The notes under the pieces: generated by a model | Seen by the model: only the letters and a program-made list of their open reading frames with translations | Told to the model about the DNA's origin: nothing | Database searches by the model: none | Shown: one piece after another, positions 1-8,800 of the stretch | How positions within the stretch are numbered: position 1 is the stretch's first letter | Layout: the number at the start of each line of letters is the position of its first letter | Made by a program: the position numbers and the translations under genes | From: an uncultured Acetatifactor sp. | Lineage (GTDB): Bacteria; Bacillota; Clostridia; Lachnospirales; Lachnospiraceae | Direction of reading: 5' to 3' | Length of the DNA stretch: 64,000 nt | Assembly (NCBI GenBank): GCA_934394815.1 | Contig: CAKRRD010000002.1 | Coordinates: 1-64,000, forward strand

Positions 1-106
1 CCCTCGACTTGTCTTAATGTGGGTACAGCGCAGGAAGATATATCGCTCTGTACCCATAATTCTCGTTAGCGAGGGTATAACACCAGAATAATAAGAGTTT
101 GTGCCC
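1..106. repeat. Hairpin tandem repeat array 1 (52-bp period, runs off left edge)
   Basis: Two complete hairpins are visible. The first has GGGTACAG at 21-28 pairing with CTGTACCC at 48-55. The second has GGGTATAA at 73-80 pairing with TTTGTGCCC at 98-106 (G-T wobbles). The starts are 52 bp apart and the spacers are 17 nt (4-20 and 56-72). The CCC at 1-3 sits exactly where the 3' arm of a preceding unit would end, so the array probably continues left of the window. Period and layout match the arrays at 18.5 and 32.4 kb. Confidence 0.7.
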
Positions 107-128
107 ATGAAATATCAAATGCGTTCGC

Positions 129-172
129 AAAAACAATGCTCACGTCGAACAGTAATTTTCGCCGTGAGCATT
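129..172 (-). terminator. Rho-independent terminator of icd
   Basis: A perfect 10-bp inverted repeat (AATGCTCACG at 135-144, CGTGAGCATT at 163-172) is followed on the minus strand by TTTTT (129-133). It lies 27 nt past the icd stop codon. Confidence 0.8.
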
Positions 173-198
173 TGTTAACTCATTCATTAACTTCCCAT

Positions 199-1407
199 TT
201 ACAGAAGGCTGTCCAGTGTCTCCCGGATGGCTCTGATAAAGTCCAGGCTGTTAAGGATCACGGGATTTTCACAGGTAGAGATCAGGGACAGGCTCTTGGT
301 CATCTTACCGTCTTCAATGGTCTTGATGCAGGCCTGCTCCAGCTTGTCTGCGAAATTGCACAACTCGGGAATCTGATCCAGTTCGCCACGCTTTCTGAGT
401 GCTCCGGTCCATGCATAGATGGTTGCGATGGAGTTGGTAGAGGTCTCTTCCCCCTTTAAGTGCTTATAGTAATGACGCTGTACGGTTCCGTGGGCAGCCT
501 CGTACTCATAGACACCGCTGGGAGATACCAGTACAGAGGTCATCATGGACAGATCACCGTAAGCGGTAGCTACCATATCAGACATCACATCACCATCATA
601 GTTCTTGCAGGCCCAGATGAAGCCGCCCTCGGAACGGATGACACGGGCTACGGCATCATCGATCAGGGTGTAAAAATACTCAATGCCCAGTTTCTCGAAC
701 TTTGCCTTGTATTCATTATCGTAGATCTCCTGGAAAATATCCTTAAAGGTATGATCGTATTTCTTGGAAATGGTGTCCTTGGTGGAGAACCACAGATCCT
801 GCTTCGTATCTACCGCATAGCTGAAGCATGCTCTTGCAAAGCTCTCGATAGATTTATTGGTATTGTGGATTCCCTGAATGATACCTGCTCCGTCAAAATC
901 ATGGATCAGTTCGCGGGTCTCGGTTCCATCTGCTGCAGTAAATACCAGTTCTGCCTTACCGGGGCCGGGTACCTTGATCTCGGTATTTTTGTAGACATCT
1001 CCGTAAGCGTGACGGGCTATGGTAATGGGCTTGGTCCAGTTCTTGACATAAGGAACGATACCCTTTACCAGAATCGGTGCACGGAATACGGTACCGTCCA
1101 GGATTGCACGGATGGTTCCGTTGGGGCTCTTCCACATTTCCTTCAGATTATACTCTGTCATTCTGGCAGCATTGGGGGTAATGGTCGCACATTTTACAGC
1201 AACACCGTATTTCAGTGTGGCATTAGCAGAATCCACTGTTACCTGATCGTCTGTCTCATTCCGATGCTCCAGTCCCAGGTCATAATACTCTGTCTTCAGA
1301 TCTATATAGGGCAGCAACAGTTCATCCTTGATCATCTGCCAGAGGATTCTGGTCATTTCATCTCCGTCCATCTCCACAAGAGGGGTTGTCATTTTGATCT
1401 TTTCCAT
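199..1407 (-). CDS. icd: NADP-dependent isocitrate dehydrogenase, eukaryotic-like type II
   Basis: Oxidative decarboxylation of isocitrate to 2-oxoglutarate in the cytoplasm, giving NADPH. The 402-residue length and the motifs [10 protein letters not shown] near the N terminus, [16 protein letters not shown], and [11 protein letters not shown] followed by [10 protein letters not shown] near the C terminus are those of the dimeric, eukaryotic-like class rather than the short E. coli class. An ATG 15 codons further upstream exists, but the start at 1407 has an AAAGGA ribosome site 7 nt before it and gives the normal N terminus. Third gene of the operon Re-citrate synthase - gntR - icd, 113 nt after gntR. 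No aconitase gene is in the window, so that step must be encoded elsewhere. Confident call. Confidence 0.95.
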   Translation of the reverse strand: MEKIKMTTPLVEMDGDEMTRILWQMIKDELLLPYIDLKTEYYDLGLEHRNETDDQVTVDSANATLKYGVAVKCATITPNAARMTEYNLKEMWKSPNGTIRAILDGTVFRAPILVKGIVPYVKNWTKPITIARHAYGDVYKNTEIKVPGPGKAELVFTAADGTETRELIHDFDGAGIIQGIHNTNKSIESFARACFSYAVDTKQDLWFSTKDTISKKYDHTFKDIFQEIYDNEYKAKFEKLGIEYFYTLIDDAVARVIRSEGGFIWACKNYDGDVMSDMVATAYGDLSMMTSVLVSPSGVYEYEAAHGTVQRHYYKHLKGEETSTNSIATIYAWTGALRKRGELDQIPELCNFADKLEQACIKTIEDGKMTKSLSLISTCENPVILNSLDFIRAIRETLDSLL

Positions 1408-1520
1408 AACAATTTCCTTTCCGGTATTTATTCTTTTTTCTGCAATAACCATTCAGAACCCAGTTTTCGAAATTAGCTCTGCATAGTTACATTCTACAGT
1501 ACTTTTCGCAGACGGGCAAC

Positions 1521-2225
1521 CTATTCCTGACGCTCCGCCTGCTGTGCATAAGCCTCATTCAGACCGTTTTTCACCATGTTGTCATAGGCATTGATCATGT
1601 GCTGGTGAGCCAACTGCTCCGCCAGATCGGCATTGCCCGCCTTAATGGCCTCCATGATCTGCTCATGCTCTTCGTTAGACTTGGGACCGCGGTTGGCACT
1701 GGCCAGTGTCTTCTTGCGGACACGCAGGACATACTGATGAAAATCCTTCAGCTGATGCTCCAGCATCTTGCTGTCGCATGCTTCGTACAGGATATCGTGG
1801 AAACGGTTATCTAACTCTGCCAACTGTTCCAGATGTCCTTTCTGGGCATGGAACTTGGACAAATAGACATTCTCTTCCATCTCTTCCATCTGCTCCTTGG
1901 TGATATGCTCCGTGGCCCAGCGGGCGCACAAGCCTTCCAGAAGGGAACGGATCATATAAATATCCTTCACATCCTTCTGGGTAATGCCGGTAACATAGGC
2001 TCCCTTGTTCGGGATGATCTGGATCAGTCCCTCCAGTTCCAGCTGACGGAACGCCTCTCTGACGGGAGTTCTGCTGACTCCCATCTCCTCCCCTATGGCC
2101 ACTTCCTTCAATTCTTCATGTTCCTGATATTTTCCGCTTAAGATGTCCTCTCTCAGCTTGTGAAATACCCGTCCCCGCAGGGAGAACTTATCCGTTACTT
2201 CCTGCTTTACATCATACTTGCTCAC
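1521..2225 (-). CDS. GntR family transcriptional regulator, FadR/FCD subfamily
   Basis: A DNA-binding repressor or activator sensing a small carboxylate or related ligand (family knowledge). The N-terminal winged helix (about residues 15-85) carries the typical EMGVSRTPVREAFRQLELEG helix and wing IIPNKGAYV. The C-terminal all-helical FCD domain (about 90-215) has the metal-binding-type residues in ELDNRFHDILYEAC and a late His in AHQHM. The start is GTG at 2225 with GAGGAAG just upstream. It lies 54 nt after the citrate synthase gene and before icd, inside the operon it most likely controls; the ATTGTATACAAT palindrome at 3784-3795 over the operon's -10 box is the obvious candidate operator. 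The ligand is not known; citrate or 2-oxoglutarate would fit but is inference. Confidence 0.88.
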   Translation of the reverse strand: MSKYDVKQEVTDKFSLRGRVFHKLREDILSGKYQEHEELKEVAIGEEMGVSRTPVREAFRQLELEGLIQIIPNKGAYVTGITQKDVKDIYMIRSLLEGLCARWATEHITKEQMEEMEENVYLSKFHAQKGHLEQLAELDNRFHDILYEACDSKMLEHQLKDFHQYVLRVRKKTLASANRGPKSNEEHEQIMEAIKAGNADLAEQLAHQHMINAYDNMVKNGLNEAYAQQAERQE

Positions 2226-2279
2226 TATCTTCCTCGATTCCAGACAACATTTTTCCTGTTGTCCTGCTAAATATAGGGC

Positions 2280-3692
2280 TTACTCACCGATCTTCAGATT
2301 CTTCTCCAGGCAGACACGGTTGACACAGGCCACGATCTCTTCGTCCGTAAGCACGGTGACACGTCCTCCGGCGTACTCCTCGTCTACCCACTTCTTGATC
2401 TCCGCTACCAATTCGGAAGTCTTCTGTACCTGCTTGTCTCCCTTTAACTTATAGTAGGTGTTCAGCCAGTGTGCGATACCGGCCAGACCTGAGGTATTGG
2501 AAATAGCACACAGTACCGGACGGTTTAGGAATTTCTCGGTATCGAAAATATTGTAGATCTCCTCGTTCTTCAGCAGACCGTCTGCATGAATACCGGCTCT
2601 GGTCACGTTGAAGTTCTTGCCGACGAACGGAGTTCTGGGCGGAATCTGATAACCGATCTCCTTCTCGTAGTACTCTGCCAGCTCCGTGATCACACGGGTA
2701 TTCATACCGTTCAGATCACCCTTCAGCTGTGCATACTCGAATACCATTGCCTCAAGCGGTGTATTACCGGTACGCTCACCGATACCGAACAGGGAAGTGT
2801 TGACCCCGGAACAGCCGTACAGCCATGCGGTGGTAGAATTGGACACCGCCTTGTAAAAGTCGTTATGACCGTGCCATTCGATCAGTTCGTGAGGCACACC
2901 CGCATGAGTATGGATCGCATAGATGATTCCCTGGACACTACGGGGAATAACGGCACCGGGATAGTTGACACCGTATCCCATGGTATCGCAGGCCCGGACC
3001 TTGATGGGGATCTGGTACTCCTTCATCAGCTTCATCAGTTCCAGACAGAAAGGAACCACATAGCCGTAGATATCCGCTCTGGTAATATCCTCCAGATGGC
3101 ATCTGGGGCTGATCCCCTCCTCCAGACAGTCGCGGATGACACTTAAATAGTGATCCATAGCCTGTCTTCTGGTCATCTTTAATTTCAGGAAAATATGATA
3201 GTCGGAACAACTGACCAGAATACCGGTCTCCTTCATTCCAATCTCTTTTACCAGCTTGAAATCATCCTTGCTGGCACGAATCCAGCTAGTGACTTCGGGG
3301 AACTTATAGCCACGCTCCATACATTTGTAGACAGCATCTCTGTCCTTCTTGCTGTACAGGAAAAATTCACTGGCGCGGATCATTCCGTTAGGGCCGCCCA
3401 GTTCATGCAGATAATCATAGATCTTCACGATCTGCTCTGTTGTATAAGGTGCCCTGGACTGCTGTCCATCCCTGAAGGTAGTATCTGTGATCCAGATATC
3501 CTTAGGCATGTTATGAGGCACGATACGATCATTAAAAGGTATTTTGGGGATTTCGGAATAAGGGAACATGTTACGGAACACGTTCGGCTTCTCCACATCA
3601 TCCAGTATGTACATATGCTCTTCAATCTCCAAAAGGTTGTTCTTCGGATTCATGGAGACCGGACGATTCTGAAATGCATCACTTTCTCTCAT
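2280..3692 (-). CDS. Probable citrate (Re)-synthase, DRE-TIM metallolyase family
   Basis: Condenses acetyl-CoA with an oxo acid; in this sequence type most likely oxaloacetate to citrate with Re stereochemistry, as in Clostridium kluyveri. With the start used here the protein has 470 residues. DTTFRDGQQ (about 70-78) is the DRE motif, and HGHND (about 274-278) supplies metal-binding histidines. It resembles homocitrate and isopropylmalate synthases but lacks a leucine-feedback domain, and it sits with icd and not with leu or lys genes, which favours citrate synthase. The longer open frame starts at 3794, upstream of the mapped promoter, so that start is excluded. The ATG at 3692 has AGAGAGG 7 nt upstream; an ATG at 3722 is the alternative. 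Homocitrate synthase is the main competing call. Confidence 0.8.
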   Translation of the reverse strand: MRESDAFQNRPVSMNPKNNLLEIEEHMYILDDVEKPNVFRNMFPYSEIPKIPFNDRIVPHNMPKDIWITDTTFRDGQQSRAPYTTEQIVKIYDYLHELGGPNGMIRASEFFLYSKKDRDAVYKCMERGYKFPEVTSWIRASKDDFKLVKEIGMKETGILVSCSDYHIFLKLKMTRRQAMDHYLSVIRDCLEEGISPRCHLEDITRADIYGYVVPFCLELMKLMKEYQIPIKVRACDTMGYGVNYPGAVIPRSVQGIIYAIHTHAGVPHELIEWHGHNDFYKAVSNSTTAWLYGCSGVNTSLFGIGERTGNTPLEAMVFEYAQLKGDLNGMNTRVITELAEYYEKEIGYQIPPRTPFVGKNFNVTRAGIHADGLLKNEEIYNIFDTEKFLNRPVLCAISNTSGLAGIAHWLNTYYKLKGDKQVQKTSELVAEIKKWVDEEYAGGRVTVLTDEEIVACVNRVCLEKNLKIGE

Positions 3693-3783
3693 TGGTATAC
3701 CTCTCTTCCCTGACATTGACATCTGCAAGTTTTCTCCTATTTTTACTCTGCGCAGTAAAAATACATTTTGCAGTTCTCGTATC

Positions 3784-3812
3784 ATTGTATACAATCATAC
3801 TATTTGTGTCAA
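3784..3812 (-). promoter_or_regulatory. Sigma-A promoter with overlapping GntR-type operator
   Basis: On the minus strand, TTGACA (3807-3812), a 17-nt spacer and TACAAT (3784-3789) form a near-consensus promoter for the citrate synthase operon. The perfect palindrome ATTGTATACAAT (3784-3795) covers the -10 box. It has the TNGTATACNA form common for FCD-type GntR regulators, so binding would block RNA polymerase. Confidence 0.78.
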
Positions 3813-3881
3813 TATCTTTGGAATTTATTTTATTGACTTATTTTAATTACATTTTTTATTTTTCCCAGTGATTTTATCTTT

Positions 3882-4796
3882 TTACTTGTTTTCTAATAAT
3901 CTCCGGACATTGAGCATCCCGAAGCCCTGCTTATTCCACGGCTCTCCGAGATCTGTCGCCGTCAGAGACAACAGACGGACAAATTCTTCATTGGAGATGT
4001 CCGGATATTTTTCCATGGCAAGAGCCGCTGCTCCGGATACGATGGGTGTTGCCATGGAAGTACCGCTTTTTGCCACATAGGGTCTGTAAATTCTGCCGCC
4101 GCGGTTCTGCCAGAAAGCATTGCAGGACAGGATCCTTGTGCCGGGTGCCACGATATCCGGCTTTCTTGTCACGTCATATCTCCTGCCTCTGCCGGAGTAA
4201 GTCTCACATCTGCCGGGATCATTTTTACAATATCTGCCATCATGGCAGCCGACAGTCAGTACTTTTCTGCTGCTGGCCATCTCCGAAATACTTCCATCCT
4301 CCGGTCCACCGTTCCCCGCAGCACAGACTACGAGAATGCCATGGTTCCAGAGCAGTTCCAGGGATTCCCGCAGCTTCTGTTCCTTGTAACGTTCTCTCAG
4401 TTTCCCGATTCCCACAGAAATATTCAGTATCCGGATCCTGTAGCGGTTCTTCACATACAATACCCATTCCAGAGCATCCTGCATGGCATTACAGGAGCCT
4501 TCCCCCTGCCGGTCCAGTACTTTGCCCACCACAAGTCTGGCCTCCGGAGCCATACCGCAAAGGCTCCCTCCCGACAGTTCGCCGCTGCCACAGAGAATCC
4601 CGCAGACATGCGTCCCATGTCCGTTATCATCATAAGGAAAAGAACGGCCCTCCACGAAATCAGAAAAAGCAAGTACCCGTCCTGTCAGATCCGGATGATA
4701 AGCGATCCCGGTATCCAGCACCGCAACAGTTATCGGTTCCGCCCACCTGTTCCCATTTTGTTCCGGTACCTGTACCTGTTCCCTCACCCGCTGCAT
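3882..4796 (-). CDS. Subtilisin-like serine protease, S8 family, probably intracellular
   Basis: Endopeptidase of the subtilase fold, 304 residues. The catalytic triad is clear: Asp in AVLDTGIAYHPDL, His in DNGHGTHVCGI, Ser in SGTSMATPIVSG, plus the oxyanion Asn in CAAGNGG. There is no signal peptide and no recognisable inhibitor prodomain; the protein begins about 20 residues before the catalytic core. This resembles IspA-type intracellular proteases rather than secreted subtilisins. The ribosome site GGATGGGG lies about 5 nt before the ATG. It is a single gene between the citrate synthase operon and the LRR genes, with a terminator separating it from the latter. The role in the cell (protein turnover, perhaps in stationary phase) is inference. 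Confidence 0.88.
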   Translation of the reverse strand: MQRVREQVQVPEQNGNRWAEPITVAVLDTGIAYHPDLTGRVLAFSDFVEGRSFPYDDNGHGTHVCGILCGSGELSGGSLCGMAPEARLVVGKVLDRQGEGSCNAMQDALEWVLYVKNRYRIRILNISVGIGKLRERYKEQKLRESLELLWNHGILVVCAAGNGGPEDGSISEMASSRKVLTVGCHDGRYCKNDPGRCETYSGRGRRYDVTRKPDIVAPGTRILSCNAFWQNRGGRIYRPYVAKSGTSMATPIVSGAAALAMEKYPDISNEEFVRLLSLTATDLGEPWNKQGFGMLNVRRLLENK

Positions 4797-4825
4797 GTTT
4801 TCCCCATCCCTTCAAGATATCACAA

Positions 4826-4861
4826 AACCGGCATAAAACTTTATTCTATCTTATGCCGGTT
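4826..4861 (-). terminator. Rho-independent terminator after the LRR/sortase operon
   Basis: The 11-bp perfect stem AACCGGCATAA / TTATGCCGGTT has its T-rich tail on the minus strand, 31 nt after the stop of the small LRR gene. Confidence 0.75.
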
Positions 4862-4891
4862 TCTTATCCTGGTGTCGGTAAAGGACACCCT

Positions 4892-5800
4892 CTATTCATT
4901 TATAATTTCAATTCCCTCCGGTAATGCGCCGTCACCGATATTCGTGACACTTCCCGGCAGATGAACCTTTTTCAGTTCCGTATGCTCCCGGAACACTTCA
5001 TCTGCTATCACACGGACACCATCCGGTACTGTCACCTCCGGCAGATCTCCCTTATAAGCCATCAGCACGTCCCCACTGATCAGGAAATCATCCAGGCTGT
5101 CCTGTTCAAAATGATCCATCCAGCCGGTGTGGGTAAAAGCCTTGGCTTCCACTCTGGTCACTGTACCGGGCAATACCACATCTTCCAGTTCGTCGCAATG
5201 ATAAAATGCCGCATAACCGATGGTCGTAATTCCTTCCGGCAGATTCACCCGCTGTACAGAACTTCTGGAAAAAGCAAATCGTCCGATCTGCGTGGTTCCT
5301 TCCGGCACCGTTGCTGCCTGAATTGACGGATTCCTGTAATATTTCCATTCCGGAACCTGACCATTCTCTGTTTCAGCAATAACACTCTCCGCAGCACCAC
5401 CGATATAGCTTCCCGGATCGGTATACCCCTGTTGTACCTTTTCCGCAGCGGGATCTATCATCACCATAGCATGATTTCCTACGACCACCGTACTGCCTAT
5501 CACAGTACCTGTTGCATTATCGGAAGTACTATTGCTTGCATTCCCTGAAGCATTACCGCTTCCATTTCCGGACACACTGTTAATATCCATATTACCGTTA
5601 CCGGTGATATGGTTAACTGCATTTTCTGAGACACTTTTGACTACATTTCCGGAAACTGTCCCCACAGGATAACTGTTTCCCTGTTCTCCCGGATCTTTTA
5701 TGAATTGCGCTGCCGCATCTGTCTCCAGCACCGGAAGATGTGTCAAGATCGATGCGGTAGCCACCAATGTCATGGCGGCTATCCACTTTTTATGCTTCAT
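4892..5800 (-). CDS. Secreted BspA-type leucine-rich repeat protein with VSGN-type repeats
   Basis: Exported protein of unknown function. The N terminus (MKHKK then a hydrophobic stretch to VLETDAAA) looks like a signal peptide. A Ser/Gly/Asn-rich segment with VSGN, VSEN, ITGN, GSGN, ASGN and SDNA repeats follows at about residues 45-100. The second half holds LRR_5/BspA repeats of the pattern EGTTQIGRFAFSRSS...VNLPEGITTIGYAAF. There is no cell-wall sorting signal. It lies 23 nt downstream of the 1665-residue LRR protein and probably shares its transcript. The open frame begins with GTG at 5809, but the ATG at 5800 has better spacing to AAAGGA. The VSGN motif recurs in the larger neighbour, suggesting a shared linker type. 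Binding partner unknown. Confidence 0.75.
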   Translation of the reverse strand: MKHKKWIAAMTLVATASILTHLPVLETDAAAQFIKDPGEQGNSYPVGTVSGNVVKSVSENAVNHITGNGNMDINSVSGNGSGNASGNASNSTSDNATGTVIGSTVVVGNHAMVMIDPAAEKVQQGYTDPGSYIGGAAESVIAETENGQVPEWKYYRNPSIQAATVPEGTTQIGRFAFSRSSVQRVNLPEGITTIGYAAFYHCDELEDVVLPGTVTRVEAKAFTHTGWMDHFEQDSLDDFLISGDVLMAYKGDLPEVTVPDGVRVIADEVFREHTELKKVHLPGSVTNIGDGALPEGIEIINE

Positions 5801-5823
5801 AACCTTCACATCCTTTGATTAAA

Positions 5824-8800
5824 CTAGGCTCTCGCTCTTCGCAAAGACTTCTTGTCCTTTTTCATGAAGAGTACCACAGACATGCAGGCAAGTCCCATGG
5901 ACAGGAACCACTTCGGATGGATTCCGTCACCGGTCTTAGGCGTACTGTCTGCAACGGTTCCAGCCGTCAGATTATTCGTATCCACATAAATCACATACGG
6001 TGAAAAATGCTCTGCCGTAAAGGTAATACAGGATACACCTGAGATTGTGGAGAATTTCGGCGTCAACTTGTCTAACCTGCTGTTCACCACTCCGCCCACT
6101 TTATTGTTACCGGCATAAGTGATCAGCGAATCCGGCAACGGCAGCGTAATGCTGACGGACAATCCCGTAGTATCCGTAATCTTTGTATTACCGGTGGAAT
6201 CATACAGGCTGATATCCATCGGGAAATACTTAATGGAGCTGATATCATTACCGTATTCCGCCATCAATGCCTTTACTACTTCTTCTGAAGCCGATGCACT
6301 CTCAGAAACCTTAATCACAAAATTATCAGAAGATCCGTTTACCGTTGCTGATACCACTCCGGTATTGGACAATCCGTTCTTATCAATAACAACAGTGGTT
6401 CTGCCGCCGGACAAGTTACCCGTAGTCGTACTACTGGGCCTTCTGTTGGAATTGGAGCTTGCAGAATTTCCGCTTACGGTTGAAGCACTGGTACCGGAAT
6501 TGGATTTTGCCGTATAATTTGCCGTTACAGTTACATTTCCCGCCGGCATGGTAATAACGGTTGCGGACAATACCTTGCTGGCAATCGTCGTATTGGCAGG
6601 ATCAATGGACCAGTTACTGAACTGTTGATTTGCCGCCGGGTCGTTTGCTATGATGATCGGCTGTGCACCTGCCACATAGCTTCCGGATCCGGATCCGTTC
6701 TTAACCGTCAGCGTATACATCTTCGTATTGTTTGTGTTATTACCGGAATTATTATTGTTCGGGCTGGCACTCGGACTGCTGCTGGGACTGGTACTGGGGC
6801 TGGTCGAAGGTGCCGTAGTCGGTGCCGTGGAAGGCGCGGACGAAGGTACTGTCGAAGGCACTGTCGTTGGTTCCGTAGTAGGGCTGGTCGTAGGATTCGC
6901 ACTTGTACTGGGGCTGGGGCTTTCTCCGACTGCATCATACAGCGCATAGAAATCCGTCTCTTCCGATACCGGCTGTGAAAGATCCGGCAGCCATTCCCGG
7001 AAGGTATAACCACTGACCTCGGGAATTAGGATACTGGGTGCAACAGAACCCTTCTTGATCGTGGTCTGATAGAACACTTCCTTCGTCACACTGTTAATAT
7101 ATCTGATAACAATATCATCTTCACTTAACGCCTTATATACGGCCATGGTAGTAAAGGATTCCGTAATATTCGTCAGCGGTCTGTCCCATCCGATGAAGAC
7201 ATAACCGTCTCTCACCAGCAGCGAACTGTTGGGCAGATCTGCGTCCGCGATACTTCCACCGGGAGCTACCTTAATCTCCTTGACAACCGTTCCATCCCAA
7301 TTCTGGAAAGTTACGGTTAACTTATTTGCATCCGGATCATCCTTACTGTAAATAGCCACACATACGGTATCCCCGGAGATTTCTCTGTAATCCGGATCCC
7401 AGTACTGGAATGTCTCACCGGTCTTGCCTGCAGGAGTGGGAGGAGTAGCATCTTCGCCGCCCTTGACGCGCTGTTCGTAATCGGTCACTTCGACATATTT
7501 CCCAAGTTCCTCATTCCAGTCACGGAAGATAACTGTGTAATAGTTTACTTCCGGCACCGTATCCACTGCAAAACCGTTCAACTGACCATATTTATACAGA
7601 TAGCTGTCCTCCGGACTGCAAAGCACCACTTCACTGTGAGACAAAGTCAATCCGTCAAAAGCATTCTGTCCAAGCAGAGTCAGATACTGGCTTGCTTCCA
7701 GACGATCCATACTGCTTCCGGAAAATGCAAAATCTTCAATCGAAGTACAGGAACTGGGCAGTTTCACAGTCCGCAGTCCCGTGGTATTGGCAAATGCATA
7801 GGTAGGCACTGCGCTGATAGCGCTGTCTGTCAGATCCACCTCACGAATGTTTTCGCAGCCGTCAAATGCATGCGGTGCAATGGAGGTGATACCGGAAGTC
7901 TCCGAAGCTTTCACATACTTACTGTTTCTGCCCTCCAGACACTCAATAAGCCTTGCCTTCGCAGTTCCTTCCATTCCATAAATAATGGAATTGTCGCAGG
8001 TAAAATAATCCGTTCCCTGGAAATCTACATTACTTAAGTTCTTACATCCCTTAAACGGAATCAGTCCCAGTCCGCTGACCGAAGCAGATAATGTAACATT
8101 ATTCAATGCATCACAATTTGAAAATGCATAATCTCCGATGGAGCTGGTCGTTCCGTTGACCGCAACGTCTGCCAGATTCTTACATCCCTTAAACGCATTT
8201 TTCGCAATAGCTGCCGTATTTCCGTAAATAGCTACCGAGGAAAGTCTCTCAGCGCCCTGGAAATCATCCTCTTCAATCGTATCTAAGCCATAAATGGATA
8301 ATGTTTTATCTTCTTTTAGTACATTGGCATCGGCATTCTCTTTCTCAACAAACAGCTTGTCCTTAATTGCCTGGATGCCTTCCGGAATCACAATGTTCAT
8401 TGCAGAGTTAATAAAGCTCTGCTCGTCCTCAGTCATCGGTTCCCCTTTGGAATATTTTTCCAGTGCGGTTCCAGCTGCGTTTCTCTGTGCCGTCGTCAGA
8501 TAAGGATAGCTGGTCGTATCTGTCTTATAGTTACTCAGTTCACTAAATGCAGGGAAATCAACCAGTTCACTGACACCCTTGTCTTTATTATACTGTACCA
8601 CAAGGTTACTGGGCCATCCGCTGCAGAAGGTTACAAAGCTCTCCACCTGACTGCTATTGTTGTATCTGCCGGAATAACTCATGGCATACTGATACGGTGT
8701 GGAATCCGATGAGATATTGCCTACAAAGCGAAGTTTTACTTTGGGAGAATTATCTGTAGGATCATTTTCTACTCCTGTGGAGCACTTATGACTTCCACCG

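Noticed and set aside
4242..4964. Long plus-strand open frames opposite the S8 protease (also 460-1476, 9628-10443, 23470-24447)
   Set aside because: They are shadows of well-supported minus-strand genes with no family features or ribosome sites.
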